Origin: Lysinibacillus fusiformis
GTDB taxonomy: Bacteria > Bacillota > Bacilli > Bacillales_A > Planococcaceae
Length of the DNA stretch: 64,000 nucleotides
Direction of reading: 5' to 3'
Assembly (NCBI RefSeq): GCF_007362955.1
Contig: NZ_CP041696.1
Location: 4,712,001-4,776,000 of the forward strand
In this document: piece after piece, positions 9,438 to 18,106 of the stretch
Layout of the letters: each line of letters opens with the position of its first letter
How positions within the stretch are numbered: the first letter of the stretch is position 1
Made by a program: the position numbers and the translations under genes
Notes under the pieces: generated by a model
What the model was told of the DNA's origin: nothing
What the model saw: the letters and a program-made list of their open reading frames with translations, nothing else
Database searches by the model: none

Positions 9438-9980
9438 ATGGTCAATCAAAAAAAAGAGGATCCTCGTGCAGTTCGCTCAAAGCGAATGCTTAAAAAAGCT
9501 GTGATAGATTTATTGATTGAAAACCCTGATATTTCTAAACTGACAGTTCAAAAAATATCCCAATACGCCGAGCTAAATCGCGCAACTTTTTATTTGCATT
9601 TTTTTGATATTGGGGATTTATTAAAGCAGTTGGTTTACGATATTTTCGACGACTTGTCGTTGGAAATGTCTCCAGTTTTACAAATTGACGATATCAATAA
9701 CCATGAACAATTAATTACGTTTTTAGATTATTTTTATAAGCATCGAAAAATTTTAGCCGTTCTATTTGAACATCCAGGTTTCAAAAAGAAATTACATATG
9801 ATTTTAAAGGAATCAATTATCCTACAAAGCGCAAGAGCGGATACTGATTCGACAGGAGTAACTTTATCCATGGATATTCTCGCATCCTCAATCCTTGGTA
9901 TAATCATGTGGTGGCTAAAAGATGGGGTTCATTTTAGCTCCGAATATATAGCAAATCAAATTATTGAATTATATCGATAA
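9438..9980 (+). CDS. TetR/AcrR family transcriptional regulator
   Basis: A 180-residue repressor. The N-terminal helix-turn-helix (residues 13-58) has the family pattern TVQKISQYAELNRATFYLHF, followed by a ligand-binding helical C-terminal half rich in hydrophobics that could contact a drug. AAAGGAGA precedes the ATG. It is divergent from the DHA2 exporter, the classic arrangement for a local drug-responsive repressor; autoregulation is suggested by the palindrome over its promoter. The inducer is unknown. Confidence 0.88.
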   Translation: MVNQKKEDPRAVRSKRMLKKAVIDLLIENPDISKLTVQKISQYAELNRATFYLHFFDIGDLLKQLVYDIFDDLSLEMSPVLQIDDINNHEQLITFLDYFYKHRKILAVLFEHPGFKKKLHMILKESIILQSARADTDSTGVTLSMDILASSILGIIMWWLKDGVHFSSEYIANQIIELYR

Positions 9981-10050
9981 TTGTTTTGGAAATATTGTTA
10001 TCCACCTTCTATATGTCGTAAAAACGCATGACTGTATATAACATAAAAAG

Positions 10051-10092
10051 ACCAGGTACTCACTGTGAAATGAGTGCCTGGTTAGTTATTTT
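10051..10092 (+). terminator. Terminator downstream of the tetR gene
   Basis: ACCAGGTACTCA pairs with TGAGTGCCTGGT around a short loop and is followed by TAGTTATTTT. Confidence 0.7.
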
Positions 10093-10281
10093 GGTGACTG
10101 AAAATTATTCTTCAATCTGCGTTTTTACTACAAAAAAGAACAACGTGAAGGTTAGAAATATCAACTTACTTTTTAAGATGAAGATAAATAAGTTAAATTT
10201 CCTAGAAATCTAGTTGGCAAAACGTCTTTATGGCACTACCAAACTAGAAAATAGTTTTTCACTAGGGTGTGCTGTTCGTTT

Positions 10282-10935
10282 TTAAAGTTGTAAATCAACA
10301 CTTTTTTGCTGCTTTCTGACGTTAAGTTTTCGTTGTATAAACCATTCTGCAACAATTAAATTGGGTACCCAACATAGCCAAGCAATCATAGGGTAATAAA
10401 GTATGAAATTTTCATAACCCATTAGAATCGTGAACAACACTAGCCAAATTCTTAATGTTACAGCGGCAAATGTTAAGGCGTAATTTCTTATCATCCACTT
10501 TTGATGACCATGAATATTTTTATGGCGAATTTTAGCAAGTGCTTGGAATATTGTCATCAGCCAAACGATAGATAAGAAACCAAAACCCAATTGAGAGATC
10601 AATCCCCCTGTAGCATAAAACGCTAGGTAAAGTCCTGAAACACCGCCGAATACAATACCTAACAAATAAATTTTCCCCAACATTCGATGACGATTGATAT
10701 TTTTCTCTCTAAACTTTGACAATAAGGTAAAGGGGCCAATTACTAACGCTACTACACCAGCTACGATATGTATATAAAGCATTATGTACCAAAACGAATT
10801 CAGTGTAGAAATAAACATAAGCTTCAATTTTACAAACCCCGCTTGATGTGCATCCATAATAAAATATTGAACCACAGAATAACCAGCTATAAGAATTGCT
10901 AAGCAGCTAACGATAAGCCAAGTTTTTTTATTCAT
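10282..10935 (-). CDS. DUF2306 family membrane protein
   Basis: A 217-residue integral membrane protein with about six hydrophobic segments. The family pattern is visible: HIVAGVVALVIGPFTL in the second segment, a cytoplasmic NRHRMLGKIYLLGI motif, and HGHQKWMIRNYALTFAAVTL with conserved His/Arg, ending in WVPNLIVAEWFI. Such histidines could bind haem or a quinone, but no role is established for the family. It is monocistronic and its start is preceded by AGGAGA. Confidence 0.8.
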   Translation of the reverse strand: MNKKTWLIVSCLAILIAGYSVVQYFIMDAHQAGFVKLKLMFISTLNSFWYIMLYIHIVAGVVALVIGPFTLLSKFREKNINRHRMLGKIYLLGIVFGGVSGLYLAFYATGGLISQLGFGFLSIVWLMTIFQALAKIRHKNIHGHQKWMIRNYALTFAAVTLRIWLVLFTILMGYENFILYYPMIAWLCWVPNLIVAEWFIQRKLNVRKQQKSVDLQL

Positions 10936-11585
10936 TTTTCTGTCTCCTAAAATTTATTTATTATAAATTATATGAATGCATTTTTTAAGCATTCAATGTA
11001 AACTAAACTGTTTATCCTTTCCCCATGTTCATATGCTTTTTTTCCTTGTAAATATAAATTCTTCCTCATTTTTAAATCGATTATCAAGGAGCCCCTCCCC
11101 TATTCATAATGTAACATTAAATTTCACAGGATTTTCCAACGACCCAATAAGTGGTGATAAAATGGATATAAGTGGTCTTATCTTATATACAACATACAAC
11201 ATCTTAAGAATGCCTAGCTTCACATTCAGCATTCTAGGAAATAGAGACTATAAAGGTACAGCCAGTATAGTGGTAGATCGGTAAACAATAATTCACTACA
11301 ATCTGTGATTTTCTCACGATACCTCAATTCGAAAAGATGTAATGCATTTAGCGCTTACGTTGAAAAGAATTACTTTTGCCACTTATATTGAAATAATGTT
11401 AAAAATCGTTCTATCAACCATAAAAAATAATTTAATATATACTTAAATCGATTAGAAATTACAATATATAGTATTTTTTCTTTCAAAAATACTATATGCA
11501 GCATTTGAGTAGTTGTTTTATTTTCATTACAAAGTGCTGAAAATCTATAATTTTAACTCTGTAACATTATTCCAAGTCGTTAAAT
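10936..11585. other. Long A+T-rich intergenic stretch
   Basis: About 650 bases between a divergent membrane-protein gene and bdhA. It contains one open frame (10976-11284) without a ribosome site or a plausible product, which I do not accept as a gene. No hairpin with a U-run or repeat was recognised; the bdhA promoter is at its right end. Confidence 0.5.
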
Positions 11586-11613
11586 TTGTATCATATTCAT
11601 TTAGTGATAGAAT
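11586..11613 (+). promoter_or_regulatory. Candidate sigma-A promoter of bdhA
   Basis: -35 TTGTAT (11586-11591), 16-base spacer, -10 TAGAAT (11608-11613), about 46 bases before the ATG. GGAGGT lies between promoter and start. Confidence 0.45.
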
Positions 11614-11659
11614 GAAATTGTGACAAAAAGACATAAATTCCATCGGAGGTTATGACATT

Positions 11660-12709
11660 ATGAAAGCAGCAGTATGGTATGGCGAAAAAGATATTCGTAT
11701 TGAGGAAAGAGAATTAAAAACTCTTAAAGATAATGAGGTAACAGTTCGTGTTGCTTGGGCTGGTATTTGTGGTAGTGATTTGCATGAATATCAAGAAGGT
11801 CCAGTCTTTGTTCCAACAAAAGAAAAAGACGTATTAACTGGCGAAATTGCTCCACTTATTATGGGACATGAGTTTGCTGGTACTATTGAAAAAGTTGGCG
11901 CTAACGTAACTAAATTTAAAGTTGGCGACCGCGTTGCGATTAACCCAACATTAACTCATGGTAACAAACCTGAAGATGTAGATGCTTATGATGGCTTTAG
12001 CTTCATCGGCTTGCACGGTGATGGTGGATTTACTACTTTTGCAAATGCTCCTGAAAACAATGTTTACATACTTCCTGAAACAATGACGCTTGAAGACGGA
12101 GCGCTTGTTGAACCTACAGCTGTCGCAGTACAAGCTGTAAAAGAAGGTAATTTACGATTTGGTGATACTGTGGCGATTTTTGGTGCTGGTCCAATCGGTT
12201 TATTAACTGCAATTGCAGCAAAAGCAGCTGGTGCAAGTAAAATTATCGTGTTAGATTTATCTGAAACACGACTTGCAAAAGCACAAGAGCTTGGCGCTAC
12301 TCACGTTATCAACTCTGGTGAAGTAAATGCCATAGAAGCCATTCGCGCTATCGTTCCAGATGGTGTTGATGTGGCATTTGAAGTTGCTGGTGTTGCACCA
12401 ACATTTAAACAAGCAATCGATGCAACAAGAGCTCGCGGTACAATGGTCATCGTATCGATTTTTGCTCGTCCAATCGAATGGAATCCAATCCATTTAACAA
12501 ATACAGGTGTGAAAATCACTTCAAGTATCGCTTACACACCAACATCGTTCCAACAAACAGTTGACTTAATGGGTACTGGTCAATTGAAACCACAAGGAAT
12601 TATCACTAGCCGTATCCAATTAGATGATATCGTAGAAAAAGGCTTTGAAGCTCTAACAAACGATAAATCACAAGCTAAAATCTTAGTAGAATTAAGCGGC
12701 GAAAAATAA
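11660..12709 (+). CDS. bdhA: Zinc-dependent (R,R)-2,3-butanediol dehydrogenase
   Basis: A medium-chain alcohol dehydrogenase that interconverts acetoin and 2,3-butanediol with NAD(H), an overflow and redox-balancing step. In 349 residues, catalytic zinc ligands are visible as Cys37 (GICGSD) and His70-Glu71 (MGHEFAG), with Glu in ALVEPTAVA, and the NAD-binding Rossmann motif IFGAGPIGLL lies near residue 173. The loop that holds structural-zinc cysteines in other members has none here, as in B. subtilis BdhA. GGAGGT precedes the ATG. It is a single gene ended by the hairpin of the repeat that follows. A sorbitol- or threonine-dehydrogenase paralogue is the main alternative. Confidence 0.85.
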   Translation: MKAAVWYGEKDIRIEERELKTLKDNEVTVRVAWAGICGSDLHEYQEGPVFVPTKEKDVLTGEIAPLIMGHEFAGTIEKVGANVTKFKVGDRVAINPTLTHGNKPEDVDAYDGFSFIGLHGDGGFTTFANAPENNVYILPETMTLEDGALVEPTAVAVQAVKEGNLRFGDTVAIFGAGPIGLLTAIAAKAAGASKIIVLDLSETRLAKAQELGATHVINSGEVNAIEAIRAIVPDGVDVAFEVAGVAPTFKQAIDATRARGTMVIVSIFARPIEWNPIHLTNTGVKITSSIAYTPTSFQQTVDLMGTGQLKPQGIITSRIQLDDIVEKGFEALTNDKSQAKILVELSGEK

Positions 12710-12729
12710 TATTTATATAAAATAAGTGC

Positions 12730-12964
12730 GGCTGGGATATAAGAGAAAAAGTGTTAGATTGACTGCTGTCGATCTAACACTTTTTTGATGTCCGCTACGG
12801 CGGAGCTTTCCGGGGTCGTGGCCTTCGCTACCATCAACTAGTACTCTCTTCTGAATTTTATTTATTCCAAAAGAAGAACGTCTAAATTTTTCTTCATTTT
12901 AGATAGCAAAAATTTAATAACGCCTTTGCTCCTCTTTCTTAAAATTTAAAGTTATGTCCCAGCC
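12730..12964. repeat. Intergenic repeat copy A with terminal inverted repeats and terminator hairpin
   Basis: The 235-bp element opens with GGCTGGGATATAA and closes with TTATGTCCCAGCC, an imperfect terminal inverted repeat. Inside is AGTGTTAGAT...ATCTAACACT followed by TTTTTT (12750-12786), a good terminator for bdhA. The reverse complement is nearly identical to 36067-36365 except that copy A lacks about 64 internal bases. No coding capacity is apparent. Confidence 0.85.
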
Positions 12965-13282
12965 CTCTTTTAACTTTTACGCTAGCGTCAATTGACGTTC
13001 GCCTCGAAAATGATAAGCCTATTTTTATACTGATTTTATTGATTTCGGTTCACGACAATTATTCGGCAGTGTCTCCAACCAAGGTGAAAGGCGATCTAAA
13101 GGGGCGTTCATTGATGAATAAAAACTATAAACAATCCACGAAAAAACAAGTAACAGCTGAAGAAACTGTAGGGGCTTTACAAGACGAAGTAGACTATTTG
13201 TGTTTTCTTCTAACAAATCACAGTAATGCTTATATTGCCCTGCTATAACACAACCACATCTTTTGCAAAATTTCCATTCTGC
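12965..13282. other. Intergenic DNA with possible decayed coding traces
   Basis: Overlapping frames on both strands (13025-13288 minus, 13039-13248 plus) lack good ribosome sites and resemble no family I can name. The plus frame has a polar, Lys/Gln-rich stretch that could be left from a transposase orfA, but this is weak. Confidence 0.25.
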
Positions 13283-13311
13283 TACCAAATCACAATTAAC
13301 TATGTTATGAT
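13283..13311 (+). promoter_or_regulatory. Module promoter 1 (TACCAA-N17-extended -10)
   Basis: TACCAA (13283-13288), exactly 17 bases, then TATGAT (13306-13311) preceded by TG at the extended -10 position. The same arrangement with the same spacing appears at 13969, 18028, 18719 and 26115. It lies 105 bases before the next gene. Confidence 0.6.
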
Positions 13312-13416
13312 TTTTGTAGATGAAAATTTTCTGTTAGTAAAAAAGAGTTAGTAGTCACTTTATATAACTGATTAAAATGGAAAAATATCACAATTAAAAA
13401 AAGGTGGGATTGTAGA

Positions 13417-13788
13417 ATGAATGTTCAATTGGGAAGCAGCTATTATCTAAGTACATTAAAAAAAAGCGGATCGAATCTATTATCAAATGAATTATTTTTG
13501 GATAAAGATAAAAAATCCAAAGCAACATATGAAATCAAAAAAGAGAATGGCTATATACGTCATTATGTAACAAAAGCAAATGGCGAAAAAGTCATGATTA
13601 AAGAAACAAAGTTACCAAAATCTCAAGAAAATGAACAGGGTTCTAGCGATATGAAGGATATGATCACTGAAATGGTTATGAATCAACTGACAAAAGTTTT
13701 GGATAAAGAACAATTCGATAAGTTTTCTAAAACAGGATTATCAGCTCAAAAAGAAAAACAGATTGAAAAATATGCTACAATTATTTGA
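13417..13788 (+). CDS. Hypothetical protein, cassette 1 (123 aa)
   Basis: A soluble, Lys-rich 123-residue protein starting MNVQLGSSYYLSTLKKSGSN, with beta-type central strands and a helical C-terminal third (MKDMITEMVMNQL...). No signal, membrane segment or recognised domain. AAGGTGGG lies before the ATG. It sits between module promoter 1 and the module terminator at 13850, so it is the first member of the promoter-gene-terminator series described here. Function unknown. Confidence 0.6.
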   Translation: MNVQLGSSYYLSTLKKSGSNLLSNELFLDKDKKSKATYEIKKENGYIRHYVTKANGEKVMIKETKLPKSQENEQGSSDMKDMITEMVMNQLTKVLDKEQFDKFSKTGLSAQKEKQIEKYATII

Positions 13789-13849
13789 AAATCGGAGGCT
13801 ATTTTCAACTCCGACAACCTAAACAAAAACAATCACACATTAATCTATG

Positions 13850-13884
13850 GGCTTGTGAGTAAATTTACACACAAGTCTTTTAAT
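13850..13884 (+). terminator. Module terminator 1
   Basis: GCTTGTGAGTAAA and TTTACACACAAGT form a near-perfect hairpin followed by CTTTTAATT. Related hairpins with a shared flanking TTTTGTTATG-type tail occur at 18531, 21736, 25988 and 26483. Confidence 0.75.
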
Positions 13885-13968
13885 TATGCTATCACAATGG
13901 CTTACTGTAAAGATTATTTCGGCTTGTGGTAACGATCAATCTCTTTCAATACGTATTTACCATTTACA

Positions 13969-13997
13969 TACTAACTTAAAATTTACTATGTTATCAT
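13969..13997 (+). promoter_or_regulatory. Module promoter 2, without an intact gene
   Basis: TACTAA (13969-13974), 17 bases, TATCAT (13992-13997) with TG in the extended position. Downstream the shared leader is recognisable, but the reading frame that follows is only a 9-codon stub (ATG at 14053 to TAA at 14079), as if the cassette gene had been lost. Confidence 0.5.
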
Positions 13998-13999
13998 TT

Positions 14000-14554
14000 C
14001 TGTATAAATAGATTTTTCGATTATATAGTAAGAGTATGTGTGATTGTGAAGATGAAACTAAAAGTGTTTTTCGAATAATTTAAGGGTAAACAAAAAAGCC
14101 TAGGCTCTGATTTGTTCAGTCACCTAACAGCTCAATGAGCTTCAAGCAAAGCCCCTGTTATCAATAAGAAAATTAATAAAATGCTTATTTCTTTTTATAA
14201 GCTAAATTACAAAAATATTACGTATTGCTAGATAAAATATCAAATATATTCATTTGCCCTTGTTGCTCCATATATTCAAAATAAGACACCTTCTATTCCC
14301 CTATTAAAAGTTATTTATATACTAAATTAAATTCTTTGAGTAAAGACTAAAATATGTCGAATCAATTGCTATGAACATATTTTGATGAATAAACCGTTTT
14401 CTATCAGGCCTCTCATTCATAGCAATTATTCACTTTCATCAATCCTAACTATGTAAATGAAAACATTCGTTAATAAGAGTATACTTCGATTCACTAAATA
14501 TACATATAAAAGAAAAAAAACAAACTCAATGTTAATTTAATTATTATTGCCAAA
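14000..14554. other. A+T-rich region after an empty module
   Basis: Apart from the stub frame after module promoter 2, about 470 bases hold no frame with a ribosome site and no repeat that I recognise. Confidence 0.4.
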
Positions 14555-14595
14555 AGGCAGTTGAAAGTTCGATTCAACCGAGCTTTCAACTGCCT
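14555..14595. terminator. Hairpin downstream of the coat-like gene
   Basis: AGGCAGTTGAAAG (14555-14567) is a perfect complement of CTTTCAACTGCCT (14583-14595). It lies 70 bases beyond the stop of the minus-strand gene at 14666. The U-run is short on the minus strand (TTTT), so termination is likely but not certain. Confidence 0.6.
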
Positions 14596-14665
14596 ACATA
14601 ATTATTGTTTTTTCAGTGTCTTGGAATGCCCTTTTTTATCTGTTTTGGTCCTCTAAAACTAGATA

Positions 14666-15457
14666 TTAACAAAGATTAGTAGGTGGAGTAATAACAGTAC
14701 TAGCTGGAGGAGTAAGTGCTGAAAGAACAGGTGTTACTACACTACCAGCCGCAAGGCGGATTTGTTGCACTTGTAGTACTTTTACAGTAAGTTCCAGGAC
14801 GATTTTTTCACGCAATGTGCTGAAAGTACCTTCTGGTCTTGTCATAATTGGTGAAAAATCAAGTTCAAAGAAGTTTGCAGCTACTAACTCGCCAAATGGT
14901 TGTTCATTGTATTTGACAAGATTTTGGAAGAAAGCCTTATCCAATCGAGCATCTAGTTGGGTATTTTCATTAAGGAAGTTCGCCTCGGCAAACTCTGAAA
15001 TTCCTAAGATTGGAGTAGGACCTCCAGCTTCTTGTGGGAAAGTTAGGTCTGCAAAACCAGAAAATGGAACATCAGCAATTCTATCTCGAAGTGCCCCATT
15101 ACACTCTGCTGAAGCATATTCTATATTTTTACGAATATGTCCTGCTACAAATAATTTAGCTCTTGTTACCCTAAAAAAGTCAGTGCCAGCAATACGTGTA
15201 AATCGAACTGGTACCAGTTTAACTTGATTCAAGAATACATTTTTTTTCACTCTTTTGATTTCAGTTGCTGCAGGATTAAGCGTAATATCCGACTCCACAA
15301 CGATTTGAAGTGTTGGTTCTGACAGTACAACCGGGATTTTAACAATTGGCGTCGCGATTGGTGTAGAGACTACTGGAGTATTCGCACTATTTAATGGTAT
15401 TTGTTCAACTGATGATACAGGACAAGGTGGATTCTGATTACTTAATTGATCACTCAA
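14666..15457 (-). CDS. Spore outer-layer protein, CsxC/SPOCS-like
   Basis: A 263-residue protein with Pro/Thr/Val-rich low-complexity ends and a central beta domain. The core contains EIKRVKKNVFLNQVKLVPV, then FVAGHIRKNIEYAS, Cys and RDRIADVPFSGFADLTF, a pattern I associate with CsxC-type and SPOCS-domain proteins of spore coat or exosporium. The C-terminal LTVKVLQVQQIRL strand recurs in a dead fragment 140 bases upstream of the gene, so a paralogue once stood next to it. Start is TTG 15457 after GAGGAA. No signal peptide, as expected for a mother-cell coat protein. Expression late in sporulation is an inference. Confidence 0.6.
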   Translation of the reverse strand: MSDQLSNQNPPCPVSSVEQIPLNSANTPVVSTPIATPIVKIPVVLSEPTLQIVVESDITLNPAATEIKRVKKNVFLNQVKLVPVRFTRIAGTDFFRVTRAKLFVAGHIRKNIEYASAECNGALRDRIADVPFSGFADLTFPQEAGGPTPILGISEFAEANFLNENTQLDARLDKAFFQNLVKYNEQPFGELVAANFFELDFSPIMTRPEGTFSTLREKIVLELTVKVLQVQQIRLAAGSVVTPVLSALTPPASTVITPPTNLC

Positions 15458-15596
15458 AAAAATTCCTCATTTCGTTTTAGTATTATAGAGCGCTCTATAT
15501 AACTAGAATATGAAGCAATCAAATCTATGCATGGACGCTTTACTAGTTCTTTTATTTATTTTAAAAAAGGATTTTTTGAGCTGAGAGATAGGTTTT

Positions 15597-15690
15597 TAAT
15601 TATCCTCTAGTCCCTCGGCAATAATAACTAACTTGAATTTGCTGTACTTGTAGTAATAGAATAAGTCAATCAAACGAGGGGCTTTTTAAG
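15597..15690 (-). pseudogene. C-terminal remnant of a second coat-like gene
   Basis: Minus-strand codons give LILLLQVQQIQVS, matching the LELTVKVLQVQQIRL strand of the gene at 14666-15457. The fragment has no start. CGAGGGGCT/AGTCCCTCG at its edges can pair across it. Confidence 0.35.
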
Positions 15691-15759
15691 AGCTTTATAC
15701 AAAATACAGACCTTATGAAGTGAACTGAACCCCGAATAGTGGACACTTTAAAACTGACC

Positions 15760-16004
15760 CTATTCAGCTGCCCCAAAGGTTGCAGAGAGTACTACTTCTG
15801 TAATATTGCCCTTTATAAAACTAATGACCTTGCTTGTCTCATCACTTGCGCTTGATAACATACTTACATCGCCTATTCTGAACTTAGATAAATATTTATC
15901 ACCGTCTCTTGATGGAGGTTAGGGTCTACTGTCTCACACTCTTCTTTGTACTTTCACGGCGTATTGCGCTTGTCTATTTTCGTTAGGGTTAAAGGTTTCT
16001 GCTG
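15760..16004 (-). pseudogene. Prophage structural-gene remnants
   Basis: Minus-strand frame ...KYLSKFRIGDVSMLSS... ...FIKGNITEVVLSATFGAAE ends at 15760-15762. It looks like the C-terminus of a phage tail-type protein; I cannot name the family. A second frame just upstream (MPAETFNPNENRQAQYAV, about 15955-16010) is another short broken piece. A CCCCGAATAGTGGACA tract beside it (15730-15745) resembles the outer end of IS3-group elements. Confidence 0.35.
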
Positions 16005-16009
16005 GCATC

Positions 16010-16301
16010 CTCACGGTTTTCTAGTTTTCGTGCGATAGCTCCTACCCGATTTAATAGAGTCTCATCATATAAAGATTGTGGAGGGCCAACAGCAATATCC
16101 CACGCTAAACATGATTTATGATTACTATTTAATGCACAAGTACAATTGGCCCTGGTCCTGTTCGACCTTGTGCAAACAAGGTATTTTGGCGTGCTTGACT
16201 GCGATGCATTTTCAGCACTCTTGGAATAGCAATCGACAGGCTGTTTGTGCAGGTGATAAAAGCTCTGCTAAGTCTCGGCATGTTATTGTTACGCTTTTCA
16301 T
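16010..16301 (-). pseudogene. Broken phage endolysin, peptidase M15 type
   Basis: The ATG at 16301 overlaps the TGA of the holin (ATGA), the usual holin-endolysin coupling. The product starts MKSVTITCRDLAELLSPAQT, then shifts frame near QEC. RSQARQNTLFAQGRTGPGP and SNHKSCLAWDIAVGPPQSL appear in other frames; these match M15 (VanY/L-Ala-D-Glu peptidase) endolysins around their metal-binding region. At least two frameshifts make it inactive. Confidence 0.7.
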
Positions 16302-16741
16302 TTATCTTCACCATCCTTCGGTTTATCTTCACCATCTTTCGGTTTATCTTCTTTATCGTTTTTTAATTGTGTAAATGCGTTCTGCAAAAATCGAGGTACC
16401 TTAATACCTAAATGTCCAAGGTTTTCTATCATGCTGATTCCTTCCATACCGATTAGAAAGAGAATCATAGCATTACGCATAAAATCGCCACTGTCTGTAG
16501 CATTGTCCAATTGCACTGCTGCTACGACCATTAATATCATTGCTGTCTTTTTTAAAAGCCCCTTAAAAGCCTTACGTGAATCTACGTCTTTAATTAACCA
16601 AGCGACCATTACGCCTAATGTGAGATCGATAGCCATTAAAATTGTTAAAGCTCTTATCAATTCATCAACACCGCCAATTAAATATACAATCCACACAGTA
16701 ATACCACCAATAACTGATGCCCAAAGCGTATTTGTTTCCAT
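16298..16741 (-). CDS. Phage holin, holin_4/TcdE-like family
   Basis: A 147-residue membrane protein with three to four hydrophobic segments. The family mark is ...IDLTLGVMVAWLIKDVDSRK followed by a basic GLLKKTAMILMVVAAVQLD segment and MILFLIGMEGISMIENLGHLGI. The hydrophilic tail repeats DKPKDGE twice. Holins make the membrane hole that lets endolysin reach the wall. The gene is intact but its endolysin partner is broken, so it is probably a prophage leftover. GTAGGTGTTGAT precedes the ATG. Confidence 0.82.
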   Translation of the reverse strand: METNTLWASVIGGITVWIVYLIGGVDELIRALTILMAIDLTLGVMVAWLIKDVDSRKAFKGLLKKTAMILMVVAAVQLDNATDSGDFMRNAMILFLIGMEGISMIENLGHLGIKVPRFLQNAFTQLKNDKEDKPKDGEDKPKDGEDK

Positions 16742-16764
16742 ATCAACACCTACCTTCTTGTATA

Positions 16765-16796
16765 ATAAAAACCCTCCTCAATTATCTGTGGAGGGT
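16765..16796 (-). terminator. Terminator upstream of the holin gene
   Basis: CCCTCC...GGAGGG on the minus strand is followed by TTTTTATT. It would end transcription from the decayed second holin before the intact one. Confidence 0.65.
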
Positions 16797-16870
16797 CTAA
16801 AAATCTACTAAATTTTTCATTAAGTTCATTTGTTTTTGTTTCTAAATAACCGCTCCCATCTCTAGCTTAT

Positions 16871-17128
16871 TCAATTACTGAAAGAAAGAGCTCCAACAAA
16901 TACACCGAACCAGCTAATATTTAGGAATAATTTTTTCGAATAATACCGTTGAATCCTACACAGCAATTTAAATTCGGATTTACAATGCCCCATAATTCTT
17001 GTGATGTAGTCAATAGCTATGAAGCCTATTAAAACAGTTACAGCTATTCCTAAGTCGTCCACAGATTAGGACACAAGTGTGCCAATCACTCCACTTACTG
17101 CTGCTATCCATTTTTCTATTACAACACT
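16871..17128 (-). pseudogene. Decayed second phage holin
   Basis: Minus-strand frame VIEKWIAAVSGVIGTLVS, an in-frame TAA, then DDLGIAVTVLIGFIAIDYIT, the typical N-terminal half of a holin_4 protein. NPNLNCCVGFNGIIRK follows in another frame. One stop and one frameshift disable it, and the start codon is also missing. Confidence 0.6.
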
Positions 17129-17141
17129 TCCTTTTGCGCAT

Positions 17142-17170
17142 AAAAAAAGCCCTCCACTCATGTGGAAGGC
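17142..17170 (-). terminator. Terminator before the decayed holin
   Basis: GCCTTCCAC-ATGA-GTGGAGGGC followed by TTTTTTTATG on the minus strand. It serves the fragment at 17177-17373. Confidence 0.8.
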
Positions 17171-17176
17171 AAAAAA

Positions 17177-17373
17177 CTAATCTTTATTTTCAATATAATT
17201 ACAGTTTGCACAAAGATGATCTTTTTTTATAAAAATAGCACTGTACATATATGACCAAGGAATATGGTCGGTACATCTTTCGCATGAATCTACATAATTA
17301 TCACGTAATATACCATTTTCTAAAAAGACATACCATTGTTTATCCGATAATCTTTCAGGTCCGTTTTTTATGG
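17177..17373 (-). pseudogene. C-terminal fragment with zinc-ribbon cysteines
   Basis: Minus-strand codons read ...GPERLSDKQWYVFLENGIL... with CERC about 30 residues before CANC, a likely zinc-ribbon pair, ending ENKD. The N-terminal part is cut at a 27-bp repeat (17374-17400), so the gene was interrupted there. Its own terminator follows. Confidence 0.4.
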
Positions 17374-17616
17374 CACATCTCTACACATCGATATTTGTAA
17401 TCAGGACAAAAAAGCGATAGAGCCACTTGCTCTGACCTTTACAACTGACCTGAGCGTATTCCATGCCAACAAGTATCCATCACTGATTCCCGAATCGTCT
17501 GAGCGCTATTCTGCGAGACTCAACAAAGTAAAGGACACCAACCTTAATGATGAACTACTGCAATCTCATCATAACTTGATTTATAAGTTCACATCTCTAC
17601 ACATAAATATTTGTAA
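17374..17616. repeat. Insert bounded by 27-bp direct repeats
   Basis: CACATCTCTACACATCGATA-type sequence at 17374-17400 recurs at 17590-17616 with two mismatches. The 189 bases between them resemble 22125-22225 (for example GATTCYCGAATSGTCTGAGC), so the insert is related to the degraded unit near 22 kb. Confidence 0.6.
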
Positions 17617-17724
17617 ATATGTTATGTTATACCAAACAACTACTACTTATTCAGTTATTTCACTAAACAACGCAGATTAGTTCAATAAGCAGAGATGGAT
17701 TTTTATTGTACGAGGAGGATAAAT

Positions 17725-17910
17725 ATGGTAAAAACTATAAAGAAAAATATACAATCTTCGCTAATTTTTTTCATACTATTTTTTACACTTCAATGGTTTT
17801 TTCGTGATGACATTCAATTGGGACAAATTATAGGAATTTCAATTTTATTTTTCTTTTTTAGTTTATTTCGTGATTGGGCAAATATCCCATGTAAATGGAA
17901 GGGAAAATAG
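17725..17910 (+). CDS. Small membrane protein, cassette 3 (61 aa)
   Basis: Two hydrophobic segments (about residues 10-27 and 36-52: SSLIFFILFFTLQWFF and GISILFFFFSLF) and basic ends. GAGGAGG lies six bases before this ATG, so I prefer it to the upstream ATG at 17695. A degenerate member of the module terminator series follows (about 17930-17960, ending CCTTTTGTTATG). No family is recognised. Confidence 0.55.
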   Translation: MVKTIKKNIQSSLIFFILFFTLQWFFRDDIQLGQIIGISILFFFFSLFRDWANIPCKWKGK

Positions 17911-18027
17911 GCTTATTTGAATGTTAAATTTCATGAGTAAATCCTTTTGTTATGTTCTCACAATGAGAACGCTCATATTCCCCTGTGACAACAGTCAATC
18001 TCATTTGTTGTATATTTACCAATTAAC

Positions 18028-18056
18028 TACCAAACACAGGTCTATCATGTTACAAT
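18028..18056 (+). promoter_or_regulatory. Module promoter 4
   Basis: TACCAA (18028-18033), 17 bases, TACAAT (18051-18056), with TG one base before the -10. The shared leader (TTAAG...AGTTAAGGAGG) runs into the ribosome site of the next gene. Confidence 0.65.
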
Positions 18057-18106
18057 ATCTGTATTTTAAGTTCGTTACTATAAGAACAGTTAAGGAGGAA
18101 AGTTGA

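Noticed and set aside
10028-10213. Plus-strand frame after the tetR gene
   Set aside because: It contains the tetR terminator and has no ribosome site.
10976-11284. Plus-strand frame of 102 codons upstream of bdhA
   Set aside because: No ribosome site, no recognisable domain, low-complexity A+T-rich composition.
13025-13288. Minus-strand frame with three cysteines near its start, resembling a zinc finger
   Set aside because: It covers a module promoter region, has no ribosome site, and overlaps an equally weak frame on the other strand.
15725-15760. A complete IS3-family element
   Set aside because: Only an end-like tract is visible; no transposase frame adjoins it.
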